A stretch of 64,000 bases of DNA from Haematobia irritans (Eukaryota > Arthropoda > Insecta > Diptera > Muscidae), in assembly GCF_050003625.1 (NCBI RefSeq), contig NC_134400.1, positions 226,340,085-226,404,084 of the forward strand, in the 5' to 3' direction. The notes below the pieces were generated by a model. The model was not told the origin of the DNA and searched no databases. It was given only the letters and a program-made list of their open reading frames with translations. Shown one piece after another: positions 35,690 to 47,897 of this stretch; position 1 is the stretch's first letter, and each line of letters opens with the position of its first letter. Made by a program: the position numbers and the translations under genes.

Positions 35690-36310
35690 CGCCTCTGTAA
35701 CATACTTTCCCAAACATACTCTGCTCCAAGCATATATATACATATAGAATTTGTTCAAACAAAAACTTGCTTGTACTGTGCAAACATATTATGTGTCACC
35801 CTTGGGTTTTTTTAAGCCCCAAACAGTTAATTTCTTTCGTTATTTTTTAAATAAATCTTTTAATACATTTTTATGCTCTCCACTATTTTAGTGTTTATAA
35901 TCGATTTGTTTTGATGCCACAAGAAGAATACACACTTGAATGTGTAAATTCAATAATATTTAGACTCAAACATTTAAAATTTTTGGCGTTCCCCGTTCAT
36001 GTGCTAGCCGCATATCCAATATTAATGCCAGCACATTTATCCACAACAACTCTCAAGTAGAGCATTATTTGCTCTTAATGGGTTATTCTCTCACTGGGTT
36101 ATGTTGATTTCCTTCATTATCAAACTCCGTCGCCATCTTCATTATTATTTTCTCCCGCTTAACTGACGTTTCTAAACATATATATGTTTATACGAAATTT
36201 CTGAATTAATATATGTCTGCTCCAGTTACATTATAGTTAACCAAATGAGATGTCCCAAACATACATAACCTATTAGCATATATGTCACAAACATTGTATC
36301 AGTTTTGCAT
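35690..36310 (-). mobile_element. ATATGTTTGG-repeat element, inverted partial copy
   Basis: Begins 'catcgcctctgtaacatact', the reverse complement of the right end at 32595, with many 'aacatat' and 'ccaaacata' words up to about 36300 ('tcccaaacatacataac'). With 32450-32595 it makes inverted arms around the satellite-bearing unit. Confidence 0.6.
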
Positions 36311-38425
36311 AATTTGTCAAAATGTCCTTACAATGGTCAAGGCGGACACAATTTTGATGAAATTTACTCATTTTTGAAAATTATGAATATTTTTGTGAGA
36401 AATCCGAAGTGAGTAAAAATGTTTGATGCGTTTGTATAAAACTTATTTTATTTTTTATTTTGATTTCATGTTTAGAGGAAGGAAGGAAATTTTCTCACGT
36501 TGGCATAAAAATTTAACTACAATCAACAAATGTTAATTTTTCTACTTATATTCGTTACCTACTGTTGTATCAAGCAATGTAATAAAATTTCTCAATTTTA
36601 TTTGATGCCTGCTCTTGAAGCAACCAAGTTTAATAACAGCTGCTACAAATGTTCCATCGCTATGTAATTCAAAGGCACTGCCAAATGTTTAATATCAAGT
36701 CAGATTAAAGATATTGTACTTTTCATACAAGATGTCAATGATATTGATATTGGATTTGAGATTAAGATTTTCGTAATGTATGCCGATATGCTGGAGTGGG
36801 CGTGAATAGCAATACAAAAGCAAGAAAAAGACGATTCAATAGCGACTGTATCAGCAGATTCTACACAAAAAAAGAAAACCCAATTGGAAATTATGCGTAA
36901 CATTTTTTCTTGAATTTGGAATATGCGGGCGGAATCTCAAGTGAAGATATTTGCTCCTGTACCATTCATTGCAAGCAGGCCAATGAAATCGATAAAGAAG
37001 ATATCATGTGTCGTACCCCAAGGATGAATTAATGGAAATATTCAGCAACAAATACAGAAGCATAACTCTAGGCAACGAACCTAAGTTAAAAAACTTCGAG
37101 AAGAATAACCTTCGGCCAAATATGAAAAATCTCTTCACATGGACTTATGATAAAATGTGGTTTTACATACTTTACATGAAAATAAACTCATTTATACTTT
37201 TAGGTGTGTTTAAATTGTCGATAAGTAGAGCATACCTTAAGGATTTTCTGTAAACGATTTTCTTATTTTGTAACAATTTATTTGCAACACAAAATTCTAT
37301 GAAATACTGAAGATACCCATCAAACGATGAAAAATAAATTTGATCTTATGGTAAATGTACAAATCATTATGGATAATAATACCAAAGAATATTCAATACA
37401 AATACTAGAAAAAGTCTCTTGTTTACAAAAGAATGGCAAAAGTTGTAGGTTTCTCCTTTAGTATTGTGACATACTTGCAAAAGACTACACAAGTCAGATT
37501 GGGAGAAGTCAGAACGTTAGCATAATGGATTTCTCTAGTGTTTCCCAATCGACTGGCTAAATATGGAAAACTTTCAGGATATTCGGGAGCAATTTGAACA
37601 AAAAATTGTGGTTGTATTTTGTCAACTCCTGACATCAAAATAGAAATGTGAATAATAATGTGTATACAGTTGTTGAGGAAATTGTTATACAAACTCGTTC
37701 CAGGGAAGCCGAACGATACTTTCAAAACACATTGCACTTACTGGAAATTCATATTTTTACAGGAGACACAAAAATCGACAGTTACAACACAAATCCCCAC
37801 AAATTCAAATTGAATCAAATTTCAATGCAATACCAACAATTTCAGGTAAATAAATTACACGTTCATAGCAAGTTGATTATGGATTGGTGTAAGCCGTACT
37901 ACACCCAGGCTATGGTAGGACAAAATAATTTCTTTTGGCCATGACTATAAAGATTTTGTTCGGGTCGAATTGCTTAATTTTAAAGACAAAGCGGCTTCCA
38001 GGAAAAAAATTATCGAATTTAGGATCAGTAAAAAATTATAGTATCAAAAATAGCATTCGTGTTGTAAGGACAACAAAATCCGTGTATTTTTCTTTATTTA
38101 ATATATTGAGATCTTAATTTTTGATACAACTGCAATAAATGACATTTAAATTTTTGCGTATTTCAATATTTCAGGGTCTTGTTTAGGCTTTAAAATTCAT
38201 TTTCTATTGAGCTTTAAACTCCAGTAAGACCTTAGATGCACGTATTGGGATACAGTATAGAAGACAGGGCATATATACAGCGTATATGGATGGCAATAGA
38301 GTAGATAGTAGTGAACACATTACATTCCGATCTTCTTCGTTGACGTTATTTCAACCAATGCATGCAGTATAGAGACAAGAAAAACAGTACTGTTCACACT
38401 GACAATGTTATAAAGAATGCAACCC
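36311..38425. other. Unassigned sequence
   Basis: Apart from the possible reverse-transcriptase remnant at 36672-36807, no gene is recognised. Open frames at 37008-37253 and 37648-37944 (+) lack known motifs. Confidence 0.5.
36672..36807 (+). pseudogene. Possible LINE reverse-transcriptase remnant
   Basis: A 44-codon stretch reads ...FIQDVNDIDIGFEIKIFVMYADM..., which resembles the 'YINDID....KIFKFADD' part of LINE-type reverse transcriptases (palm domain, before the catalytic YADD/FADD). The second Asp is replaced by Met, and no other RT motif is found nearby. It may be chance similarity. Confidence 0.25.
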
Positions 38426-39532
38426 AATATATTTATTTTATTTATTTATTTAGGCTTCCTAGCACAACAAGATGTTTAATCTTATAAATTACAGTACTAG
38501 GTTAGTAATGGAATATTATATCATTACAGTAAAATAATTCAGATTAAAAACTAAATAATTTGTGAACAGGTTGTTAAAATTTTCTGATTGAACGTAAATT
38601 TAATAATAAATAGTTGCAAGAGGAAAAAAGTTAAACTTGATTTTTAAAATATGATCGAAGTGTTTTTTTGAATTGGAATGCGTTGCTTATCAACTGTATG
38701 TTGATTGGCAAATTGTTCCAAAGGCGAATTGTACTGACTAGGAATTGATACTCCGAAATGGTATACTTGTAAAGCAGTTGAGTGATCTTCTTCCCACACG
38801 GACGAAAAAGACTGTTTTTCATAGGTCCACCGGAATAAATAATTCTTTGAAGAAATACAAGGCACTTGAAATGTACGAAACTGTCGAAACTAATATTGAA
38901 TATTTGATAGGCAAAAGATGATATCCGATCATAGCGTTTTTGTTGAATACGTATCTTGCTATGCCGTTGTAAGCAACATTTAGCTTTTGCTTGTCAGCGC
39001 TACTACATTTTCCAAATATTTCAACTCCATACAAAAGAACAGGAACAAGATAAGTTTTAGCTAGGAGGATTCGTATATGATGTGGTGTTGAGGACTGCAC
39101 GGTCCACAAGTTTCTCAACATTCCGTATGTTTTCGCAATATTGCTTTGAATGTGGTTAGTCCAAATCAAACGCTCATTAAATGTAACACCAAGATTTGCT
39201 GCAGTTTGCACAATATCTATCAGCTCGTTATGAATACATATTTCATAATGTGTACTTATGTTGATATTTCTCTTGTAAATAAACAAGCATTTGGATTTGG
39301 TTGGATTGATCATTAGATCATTTTTTAATGCCCATTTGTTTATTTTCTCCAATTCCTTATTGATTTTCTCGATGCACTCTGGTAATTTATTCACAGATGT
39401 TCTAGCATAAACTTGTACATCGTCAGCATAAAGATGAATTTTGCAATAATGTAAGAGAGAAGGTAAGAGAAATATATAGAAGCTTAAAAGTAACGGTCCC
39501 AATACCGAACCTTGAGGGGCGTTCCTCAAGTA
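38426..39532 (-). mobile_element. 5'-truncated LINE (non-LTR retrotransposon)
   Basis: The minus-strand RT remnant (39529-38631) is followed by about 200 bp of 3' untranslated sequence and a (TAAA)n tail at 38428-38451. The 5' border lies within the RT PQG motif, so more than half of the element is missing, as is usual for dead-on-arrival LINE copies. No clear target duplication was identified. Confidence 0.85.
38631..39529 (-). pseudogene. LINE reverse transcriptase, C-terminal part with one frameshift
   Basis: The enzyme would copy the element RNA at the chromosomal target. The frame opens at RT motif PQGSVLGPLL (residues 5-14), followed by the catalytic YADD at residues 34-37 (about 39419-39430). 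It then runs through the post-catalytic block LGVTFNERLIWTNHI into the thumb. At about 38938, near an A run, one base is missing. The frame then runs to a stop at 38819, while the true continuation lies in the next frame and ends at 38631 with a C-terminal LWNNLP block typical of many LINE ORF2 proteins. The endonuclease and RT fingers are missing. I do not assign the clade. Confidence 0.85.
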
Positions 39533-39790
39533 TTTAGAGCACTATACTTTACATTGCAGTGATATACCGACTTCACTTACTATCACTTCCGACCAATTCT
39601 ACTATATCGAGCATCTTTTTTTTCTATATAGGCTGCACTAATATAAGCTAGAAAACGCGAAATCATTTAGTGTAGTATTTCTGGATGTAAAAGTTGCAAA
39701 AATCACCGCTGTTCAGTTGTTTTGTAAGCAGTTGGTACTGCCTCTCCCCTTTACAATCCTACTGAAATAGTACTCCATGTTTTGCTGGGA
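39533..39790. repeat. Candidate TIR-element fragment
   Basis: Lies immediately upstream of the truncated LINE 5' end. Its right edge 'atgttttgctggga' resembles the TCCCAGCAAAA terminus of the elements at 48362 and 42031, read inverted. The left terminus is missing, perhaps lost at the LINE junction. Confidence 0.4.
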
Positions 39791-40193
39791 AAATTAAAAG
39801 AATGGAATATCTTAAATAATTGCACACCCCAGTCTATATTCTAGTCATCTTAGGAATGGGCCAAATTGCATCTTATGCAAATATATAGAAGCTTAAGTTA
39901 ATTACTTGAAATAGATACAGCATAAACCGCAATCGAAGTATTTAACCACAACTATTGTATCGTTTTTTGCCCTTTAAAGTCCTTACAATTCTTATTTAAC
40001 GACTTATTTAATATCTATAAAGTGTGATGGATGGAAAAGGAAGCTATAGCAAATGATAAAATTTGCGAGATGCAGGACGAATGCGTGAACAATTATTGTG
40101 CTTACTGAACTTTTAATCAAGCAAATGTCAGAAACACGAATGCATTTCATCAAATAAATAAATGCACAAAAGTAGATTCACCTATCATCGGTA

Positions 40194-40834
40194 CACTGAA
40201 AAAAATATTGTCGTGAGGCCAAAGATTTCATGTCTTTAAAATACGAATGCAAATTTTGCATAGCATAGAAGACGCATTTCTCTAATATAAAGTTTTTTTC
40301 CTGTCCAAAAGTCGATAAACTTTTCAATGAAGTCGTATTGTCCTTATAATTAAGTGATTTGACTTAAAAATGGTATCATAACATGAAAGAAACAAATTTT
40401 GGGCTAAGGTCAACTTGACTTTAATAATTTAGAAAAAATCTTTAAAATTAATGAAATTGTCTTTAAATTTGTTGTCTTTTTGCATCTTGACTACAAAGCA
40501 AAAAATCGTTCACATATAGGACATGTTTTTCAACACTTTACTTTAAAGACGTTTTTTAGCATAATTTCTACTGGAAGTGGAGTCTGAATTTGGGAAATAA
40601 AGTTGTCGTTAACTCGTTTTTAAAAGACTTTGATAGCATATAAAGACAAAAAGCTGAAAAAACGAAAAATTAAAATTTGCTTCCTAGAAGCAACTACACA
40701 AAACCCAAATTTAAAAGAGAATTGTGTCTTAAAAGTATCCTTACTTGTATTCTCCGCTTCATTGGCTCGGAATCAATACCAAAATTTTTGAAGTAAAGAC
40801 AAAATCTTTGGAACCGGGCATGCTTTTTTCAGTG
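40194..40834. mobile_element. TA-flanked CACTGAAAAAA inverted-repeat element
   Basis: 641 bp, with TA at 40192-40193 and 40835-40836. Ends are CACTGAAAAAAATATTGTCG and, inverted, CACTGAAAAAAGCATGCCCG. A near-identical inverted copy lies at 50089-50747. Non-coding. The segment 'ggctcggaatcaataccaaa' is shared with the elements at 46565 and 47281. Confidence 0.8.
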
Positions 40835-40836
40835 TA

Positions 40837-41216
40837 ATCACTCTTATTCCAGTTGGTATCATCGCTTTTCGAAGACTCTGACCTTTTGTCGCTAGTTCAT
40901 TGCCTGAAACATAATTTGCTATTCCTGAACAGAGGCGATGGTGACGATTACTTAATATCAAATATCCTATCAGCTGATTTCAATTATTCCCACTTAAATG
41001 CTTTTTATTTTTATATGGAGAAATTCTGAATCCAAAATATATTAAATTTGACGCATAAATATATAAAGATAGCTGCACAAGGAAAGTAACCATTTTCAAA
41101 ACTATAACGACACTAAGATTCTTGGTTTAAGGATCATTCAAAGTTCTATGTAGGAAACAATTTCAGGATTGTCACAGTAAGTAAGTTTCGAAAATTAAGT
41201 TATGTTCTATATGAAA
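40837..41216. other. Unassigned sequence
   Basis: No gene or repeat recognised. Confidence 0.4.
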
Positions 41217-41888
41217 TAGAAACCCAGTGATGCCAATTTGGTGCTTTTAGCACCAAAAGCACCAAATTGCCTTTTTAGTGCCTTTTCAAAAAAAGCACCA
41301 CCTTTGTGCTTTCTGGCATTTTCATTTAGTGCTCGTGGTGCTTTTGAAAAGTATTAAATGTAATTGACGATATCTTCTCATACAAAAATTCAGAATAGAC
41401 TTTCAAAAGCTTGAGAAACTATATTGTAGGGTATTCTTTAGAAATGTCAAAGGACGAGTGACGAATTTCTGAACGTGATAAAGATGTCATTTAAACGTTT
41501 ATATTAAATTCACAAAGCACTCCTAACTGATATAAGAAATAGACTCCCTCCAAATATTAATATTTCCAAATTTAATGTCGAAAAAATGTTTTTCTCGCCT
41601 GAAAAAAAAGAAATTGTGAAATTTGAAAGACATTACAATAGAGGTGCATATGAATTCGAAAAACGCAAACTTTTGCATTTTCAATAACTTTTGAACCATT
41701 CCAGATTTAGTCATGAAATTTGTACCAATTAAATTTCTTATCAATAAGAACTATTATATTATGTACCATTATGGTTCAGAAAATAGAGGTTGAGGAAAAT
41801 TAAAACTGCGTGAAATTAATACACAAAAGTGTGAAGTATGTTTTCTCCATAAGGAGTTAGCATAAAGGGCCCAAAATTGAGTTATCCC

Positions 41889-42670
41889 CATTAGCGTAGC
41901 TAGACAATTTTCCTAGGGGGGGCTATAGCCCCCCTAGAAAAAAATTATTAGACTGAACTTCAGTTCGATTCATGTTTTATTTTATAAAATTAATTTATAA
42001 AAAAGTAACTAAAAGTAGTTCCACACTTTTTCCCAGCAAAAAAATTTTTGTGTTGTGTTTCTAAAGGCACAACTGTAAAAGCACTTCCAAAAATGTGTTC
42101 ACAAAGAAGTTAATTATTTTAAATACGCAGGAAGTTGTTTTGATTAAATTTTTTATAACTCATTTTTTCTTTAATGGTTTTTTTTTTTTGTTTTTAATGG
42201 GTTGTTGTTGTTGTAACAGTTTATTGTGATTTCATCCATTTTTATGTTATACGCTTTGTTATTCAGCTTATGGCCAGATCGAGGAACTCTGCGACGTGTT
42301 GTGTTTTTAATGGGTAATTTTTTTGTAATGGATTAAAAAAGAGTAAAAGTTTATAAAATGGTACAAATTTTTCAAATTTTGCCGCAACAATGCTAATCCA
42401 TTCTAGAAAATTTTTATATTTTAATAATTTTTGAAAATATTCCAGCTTTATAATGCATTAAAAATCATAAAAACTTTTATTCGGGAAAATATCACAAAAT
42501 TCACCTTATAGTAAAGAAACCAACTTACAATTTAGAAGACAATATTAAGAAATAAAATCGGCAACTGCTACCACAATGCAAAGTCGTAAATAGGTTTTCA
42601 AATTCTGGGGGGGCTAAAATTTTTCTGGGGGGGTCTAAGCCCCCTCCCCAGAGGCCTTCCTACGCCTATG
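41889..42670. mobile_element. CAT-GCGTAG inverted-repeat element, nested in hAT-like element
   Basis: A perfect 8-bp duplication GTTATCCC (41881-41888 and 42671-42678) flanks inverted termini CATTAGCGTAGCTAG and CATAGGCGTAGGAAG. Strong G/C runs lie just inside each end (GGGGGGGC and complement). The 8-bp duplication fits hAT, though the terminus is atypical. Contains part of a third element from 42031. Confidence 0.75.
42031..42470. mobile_element. TCCCAGCAAAAAA element, partial, nested third layer
   Basis: Starts TCCCAGCAAAAAAATTTTTG and follows the reverse complement of the element at 48362-48894 through 'aaaggcacaact', 'aaaagcacttcca', 'aatgggtaatttt' and 'ataaaatggtacaaat'. An extra ~80 bp with a TTG run lies near 42200-42290. 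The far terminus is missing. Confidence 0.65.
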
Positions 42671-42939
42671 GTTATCCCTCCCAGCCAGATCTATACTAAA
42701 GGCTGTGGAAAGGTTCATTCGCCCGAACCGAAACATGTACAGTCTAGGCGTGTATATATTTGTATGTGGCATTTTCTTTTCAATGGCTCTATTGACCATG
42801 TTCCTTAATCTATATCTGTCCATAAAGCTCGAATAATAATTGTATAATTAGGTTTTTTTTTATTTTGTAGTAGAACATTGAAGGAATGTGGTATTTTGGT
42901 GCTTTTTGACCTTCCGGAGTTGGCATCACTGCAGAAACC

Positions 42940-43281
42940 AACACATTCTCTCAGTAGATAAAACTTGAAATGTCGACAAATAGGGATTTATATTGCATTT
43001 CTATGAAAAAAAAAAACGGTTCAGGATGTGTTGATGGAAACTCGAAAATATTGGCGTCAAACAAAATTAAGTATTAAATAACAAAATAAATGGAATTGAA
43101 AATGCACACGTTGGCATTAATTAATAATATAAGTTTCTACAGTTAAAATGCAATAATCGATAAAAAAAAAATTAAATGATATCACAAAATGTTTGTGACA
43201 TTATACAAATGTTGTAAAAAAAATGGTCACTTTTGCTTAATTCTACAAAATAATTAAATTTAAAATATTGGAATACTTTCC
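42940..43281. other. Unassigned AT-rich sequence
   Basis: A-rich; no gene or repeat recognised. Confidence 0.4.
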
Positions 43282-43460
43282 CACAAAAAAAAATATTTTT
43301 TGTCTTCAATCACGAAATTAATTGATTTTGTGATTGAATTTTTGTGATTGATTTTTGTTTCAATTAAAAAATTTATTGAATCAATTAAATTTTTAATTGA
43401 ATATTTATTAAAACTCTATTAATATTTTAATTGGAAAAATTTTCGTAAATTTTTTTCTGT
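43282..43460. mobile_element. Short AATT-rich inverted-repeat element
   Basis: Starts CACAAAAAAAAATATTTT and ends 'aatttttttctgt', with 'tcaatcacgaaattaattga' and CAATTAA words inside. A 180-bp relative of 10668-11198, probably internally deleted. Confidence 0.6.
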
Positions 43461-43643
43461 ATTCAGACGGATACATTTAAAAATTTGTTACAGCAAATGA
43501 AATTGAAAAAACATGGAAATTGAATTAAATTAAATTTTTATTATATATTTTTAAACTTTTAAACCTTGATAAATTTCTCTCTGATTCTTCCCTCCGGTAT
43601 GAACCATTGAACAATGTAAAAATATTTATTAAACGAACATGTA

Positions 43644-43977
43644 CAGTAATCTCTCAATTTACACCGTGATTGGTTTCGAAACGACGTAAACCGAATTAAA
43701 AATTGCTCATACTTACTCCCAATTCCATTTATATTGTATGTGCATGTACATAATAAAACTTCAAAACTAAAGGTAATTCAGTAATTTCGGTAAGAATTTC
43801 AGAAAAAAAATTATTTCGATGTCATCATCGTTGATACGTATTTTACCTATGGAAGGCGTTTCTGATGAAGTGGGCAAAAAAAATCGACGACGTAAATCGA
43901 AGTTTGATGGAGCAAAAAATTTTACGACGTAAATCGAAACAACGTAAACCGAGACGACGTAAATCGAGGGATTACTG
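43644..43977. mobile_element. pogo/Tigger-like MITE
   Basis: TA at 43642-43643 and 43978-43979. Inverted termini are CAGTAATCTCTCAATTTAC and CAGTAATCCCTCGATTTAC. The word 'acgacgtaaatcga' or a close variant is repeated five times next to the termini (43679-43692, 43889-43902, 43922-43935, 43939-43952, 43955-43968). Termini and TA target are as in pogo/Tigger-type elements. 334 bp, non-coding. Confidence 0.8.
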
Positions 43978-43979
43978 TA

Positions 43980-46564
43980 CATGTTTCTAGAGTACACCTT
44001 TTTGGAGATATGTATTTAAGTGCAGTGCATTAACCGTCACACTATTCCATTTTGTGAAATGTATACATAATCCAAACGCTAAGTAAATGTATAGAAGTTT
44101 TCAATTAATTAAAATATTTGCACATTGGAGTGTATTTGAATATCAAACAACTCTACCTCATCCACATCTGTCGGGCTGCAATTACCTAAGCCACAGAGTA
44201 AATAGGTGAAGTGCTGTATGCAAACGGAATACAACTCCTGTGTGTGAAAAGAGACAACGAGTGGATGTAGATGATATCGAAGGGAGTGACACCAACCTAC
44301 ACTACCACGGTGACACCACCGTCATCCACTATCATTGAACCACTATTTGATAAGTACACAACGAGGCAAACTCACTCACTGCACCAGTGTAATACCCAGT
44401 CGGTTAAGTCAGTCCATTCCAATAATGAGATTTACCCAGAGGTCTGAATGAAGCCGTCGAGGCGGTGTTGGTGTGCGCACACTGATTGAATGAAACCCAG
44501 ATGCAATGAGATCGAAATGAAATCCAATTGTGAATTTGAAATCCGGTGATATTTAACTTTGTAATTTTTCATTTCTCATCGTTGGATGTCATATCATCAC
44601 TGTCACCACTACCAACCAATAACTTGTATACACCCTTGCAAGGATTCTATTATCCAGCAATACATTTACATATTTATTTGTCCTTCTGTTTCTTGTGATG
44701 TACAAGGGTGGGTGATGGCCCCCTCCCTCTTGACTGAGGGAAGAGACAACTTAAAAGTTGCTACATTTACATAAAGGTATAATGCACAAACACACACACA
44801 ACCACTTGCGCATATCATTATTATCCCACAAAATCTAGTTAAACTTGTCGCCCAGACCATATTTCTGTCTCGAACAACCATATACCCGGACTACAAGGAA
44901 AACTTTCATAGCGATTAAAAATGACATTAGATACAGCCATAAAGATGACGATGACAACTTCAGCCTGGAAGGTATGCTACGAAAAAAAAAACACATCATC
45001 GTAACACCCTTTTTGAGCTGGTGAAATATGATTAAGGCATTCTAACTGACTGAAAAGAGAAACGGTCCAGAACTCATAAGAATCCCGGTTCGTTCAGATA
45101 AGAGGCCAACTTTGGCATCCTGCTGTTAGGCAAGAGCAAATTTAAAGAACTTCAATGGCAAGTTTTTTTTCATTCGCCAACCTTTGAATGTTTAAATATG
45201 AAATTTCATTAAATTTTGCCGTTTTATGGCATATCCTTCGTGTAAGTTATTTATTAAATTGCTTTCTCTATTTCCTTAGCTACTTGGTACGACCATCGCT
45301 TGACGATTGTGCCTAAACAATTTCAATTGCCTCCACTTCATATACGAATCTCATAAGCTATGAGGACAAAACAATTGCCTATTTTCAGGACCATCAAATA
45401 TTCATAAGCATTTGTGAGTTTTGTTCTAACATAGACGACAGCCATTCGCCCTTTGGTGTAGCACAAATCCGGTTTGAAGCGCACGTGTTGGTACTTAGCA
45501 ACTTGGCCATTATTCATAACAAAAATTCTGCAAAAAGAGCTTTCACCCACCACAGCTACAGCTAACTTCCTCTCTGGCCAGTAGTATGCAGTTCCAATGC
45601 ACTGCCAATCACCCTTAGTTGCACAATAGCCTAGCTGCTTTTAGTTTTTGTTCATGCGTGTTCGTCCCCACCCCCCCACCCCCCACTTCATCTTCCCATT
45701 TGTGTCTAATACACGATGAGCTCTTCTCTGGTGGCCATTTACCCCCATTGCCCATGTTGTCAACAATTTTGCTTGAAACACATGTTTCGCAAGAGCAGAA
45801 TGAAAACAAAAAATATTAAATAACCGTAACCAGGTACTAATCAATGGAGCATGTAACCAGTTTTGCCATAATGGAATGTTGCATACTTTCAGGCGGTGGT
45901 TGAATACTAGCAGCACATTTCTTTGTGCATGTTTTTCAATGCTACAAACAGAAACTCCATAAATGGTATGAGGATTAGCATGCTGATGTAATGTTCGCAT
46001 GTGTGTTCAGGCATTCGCTTGGATTTCCATTGCATACTTCGAGGATGTAATACCATTAAGCAAAATGTTGCCTATTCCAGGGGGGATTTACTTTAGTCTT
46101 CTCTGATTTATCGATTATTTCTGGTGATTTAATGAAATTCCATTTGAACAAAAAAAAAAAACTCTCACCAGGGTCACAAGAAGAAGAATTTCAAAGAAAA
46201 GCAGACATCGTTTAAGAACAGCAATATGGTGATGAATCAATGGTAGTTATCACAACCATTAATAACGGCAGTACGTTATGTAATACTGAATAGCTTCTCG
46301 TTTTTAATTTTACATTGGCAAGGGGGATATGTAAATGTAAAAAAAAAATACGAAAACCATAGAAAAATATAACAAAGTGCAAGGGAGAAAAAAAAGGTTT
46401 GGAAAAATCGAATGCTCCGACTATAAATAGCAGAGACACAAACCACGAATCATGAACAATGTTATTTGGAATATTATCAGAGCTCTGTACATCGATAAGA
46501 GAACATTACCTTCGATTTTAGAAACTTCATGTTTATGCTTCTAAAATATTTATATGGTTTAAAA
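43980..46564. other. Unassigned, largely single-copy-looking sequence
   Basis: Less AT-rich, with CAC/ACC-rich stretches, a (CA)n run near 44788-44800 and a C-run near 45665-45685. No gene recognised. Frames at 45338-45553 and 45641-46000 (minus) lack family features. Confidence 0.5.
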
Positions 46565-47132
46565 CACTGAAAAAAAAACTATTTACGTGATATTAAATAT
46601 AACGCAACTGAAATTTTAGGATGCGCAATTTACAAATTATTAGGGATACATTTCTTAAAAAAAAATTAATTAAAATAAACTTTATAATCTTTGCTTCAAA
46701 ATATATTTTTTTTATAATATTTAGGACACAAGTTTTGGAAATTTGCGTCCCTCCGGTAAAGTCGTATGTCTTTGAACTAAAGCAAATTTGCCTTAAAGCA
46801 AAGAAACAAAGGATAAACAAATTGTCCTTTAATTAACTGAAATATTTAATCTTTAGATTTAAGATAAAAACGCTTTAAACATAGGCTAATTAATTAAAAA
46901 AATATTTTTTACTTTGAAATATCGGTGGTAACTTGGATTTTGAAACTGGCATTTGTTTGTACGTGAATAGCTTTATTAATATACCGCGAAAAAGAATGAC
47001 AATTCAATAAATAAAATATGTTTCCAATAGCCAGATAGGTAGCTAAACAATGGCTTTATTTTAAAGAAGTCGGATTTTGGCTCGGAATCAATACCAAAAA
47101 TTCTTTGAATCCAAGTAAACTTTTTTTTAGTG
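46565..47132. mobile_element. CACTGAAAAAA inverted-repeat element, subfamily 2 (copy 1)
   Basis: Starts CACTGAAAAAAAAACTATTT and ends 'aacttttttttagtg' followed by TA. About 570 bp. It matches 47281-47897 in the same orientation, and shares 'ggctcggaatcaataccaaa' near its right end with the element at 40194. Confidence 0.7.
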
Positions 47133-47280
47133 TATGTAGCCATGCTTACAAAACGTACTTTTATTTAAAGAAATAGGCTTCATCAGAACCAGATCAATGA
47201 TTTCATTTCTACAAAATATTCTTTTTTTCGTAAAATGTTCCTACCTTTAACAAAACAAACTTCACAATCCATGATTTCTG

Positions 47281-47897
47281 CACTGAAGAAAATATTTACG
47301 TGATATTAAAGATTACACAACCTAAATTTTAGGATGCGAAATTTACAAAGTATTACGGACGAATTTCTTTAAAATAATGCAATCTTAATTAAAATAAAGT
47401 TTATAATCTTTGCTTCAAAAATTTTTTTCATAAAAGTTAGGACACACATTTTATAAATTTGCGTCCCTCCGCTAAAGTCCCATATCTTTGAACTAAGGCT
47501 AATTTTCATTAAAGTAAAAAAACAAATAATTAAATTGTCCTTAAATTAACTGAAATATTGAAACTTTAAATTTAAGGTAAAAACGCTTCAAATACAGGCT
47601 AAGACTTATTTTAAGGATTTAGCGTCTTTGGTTTAAAGTTTTTTTTTTTTTTTTTTGGAATTAAGAAAATATTTTTTACTTTGAAGTAGCCATTATAATT
47701 TCGATTTTTAAAATGGCATTTGCTTGTACGTGAGTACCTTTATTAATAAACCGCGAAAAGAGAATTAAAATTTGATAAATGAGACCTGTATTCTAATTTT
47801 GGTCCTATATATAAAACCAGATAAATAGGTCGCTAAAAACTCTCTTTATTTTAAAGAAGCTGCATCTTTGGCTCGGAATCAATACCAAAATCGAATT
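47281..47897. mobile_element. CACTGAAAAAA inverted-repeat element, subfamily 2 (copy 2)
   Basis: A direct repeat of the preceding element, starting CACTGAAGAAAATATTTACG, with a T run at about 47640. The right terminus after 'aatcaataccaaaatcg' is missing. The two copies sit about 150 bp apart, so a tandem duplication or adjacent insertions are possible. Confidence 0.65.

Larger units (their letters stand above)
41225..42931. mobile_element. hAT-like element with nested insert
   Basis: Inverted termini CAGTGATGCCAA[T/C]T with an 8-bp duplication TAGAAACC (41217-41224) and CAGAAACC (42932-42939), 7 of 8 identical. Subterminal 'agcaccaaa' words are repeated. No transposase. Contains the element at 41889-42670. 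Confidence 0.8.

Noticed and set aside
37648..37944. Possible exon ending in 'caatttcag' / 'gtaaat'.
   Set aside because: No homology recognised, no reading frame support beyond this frame, and splice-like words are common by chance in AT-rich DNA.
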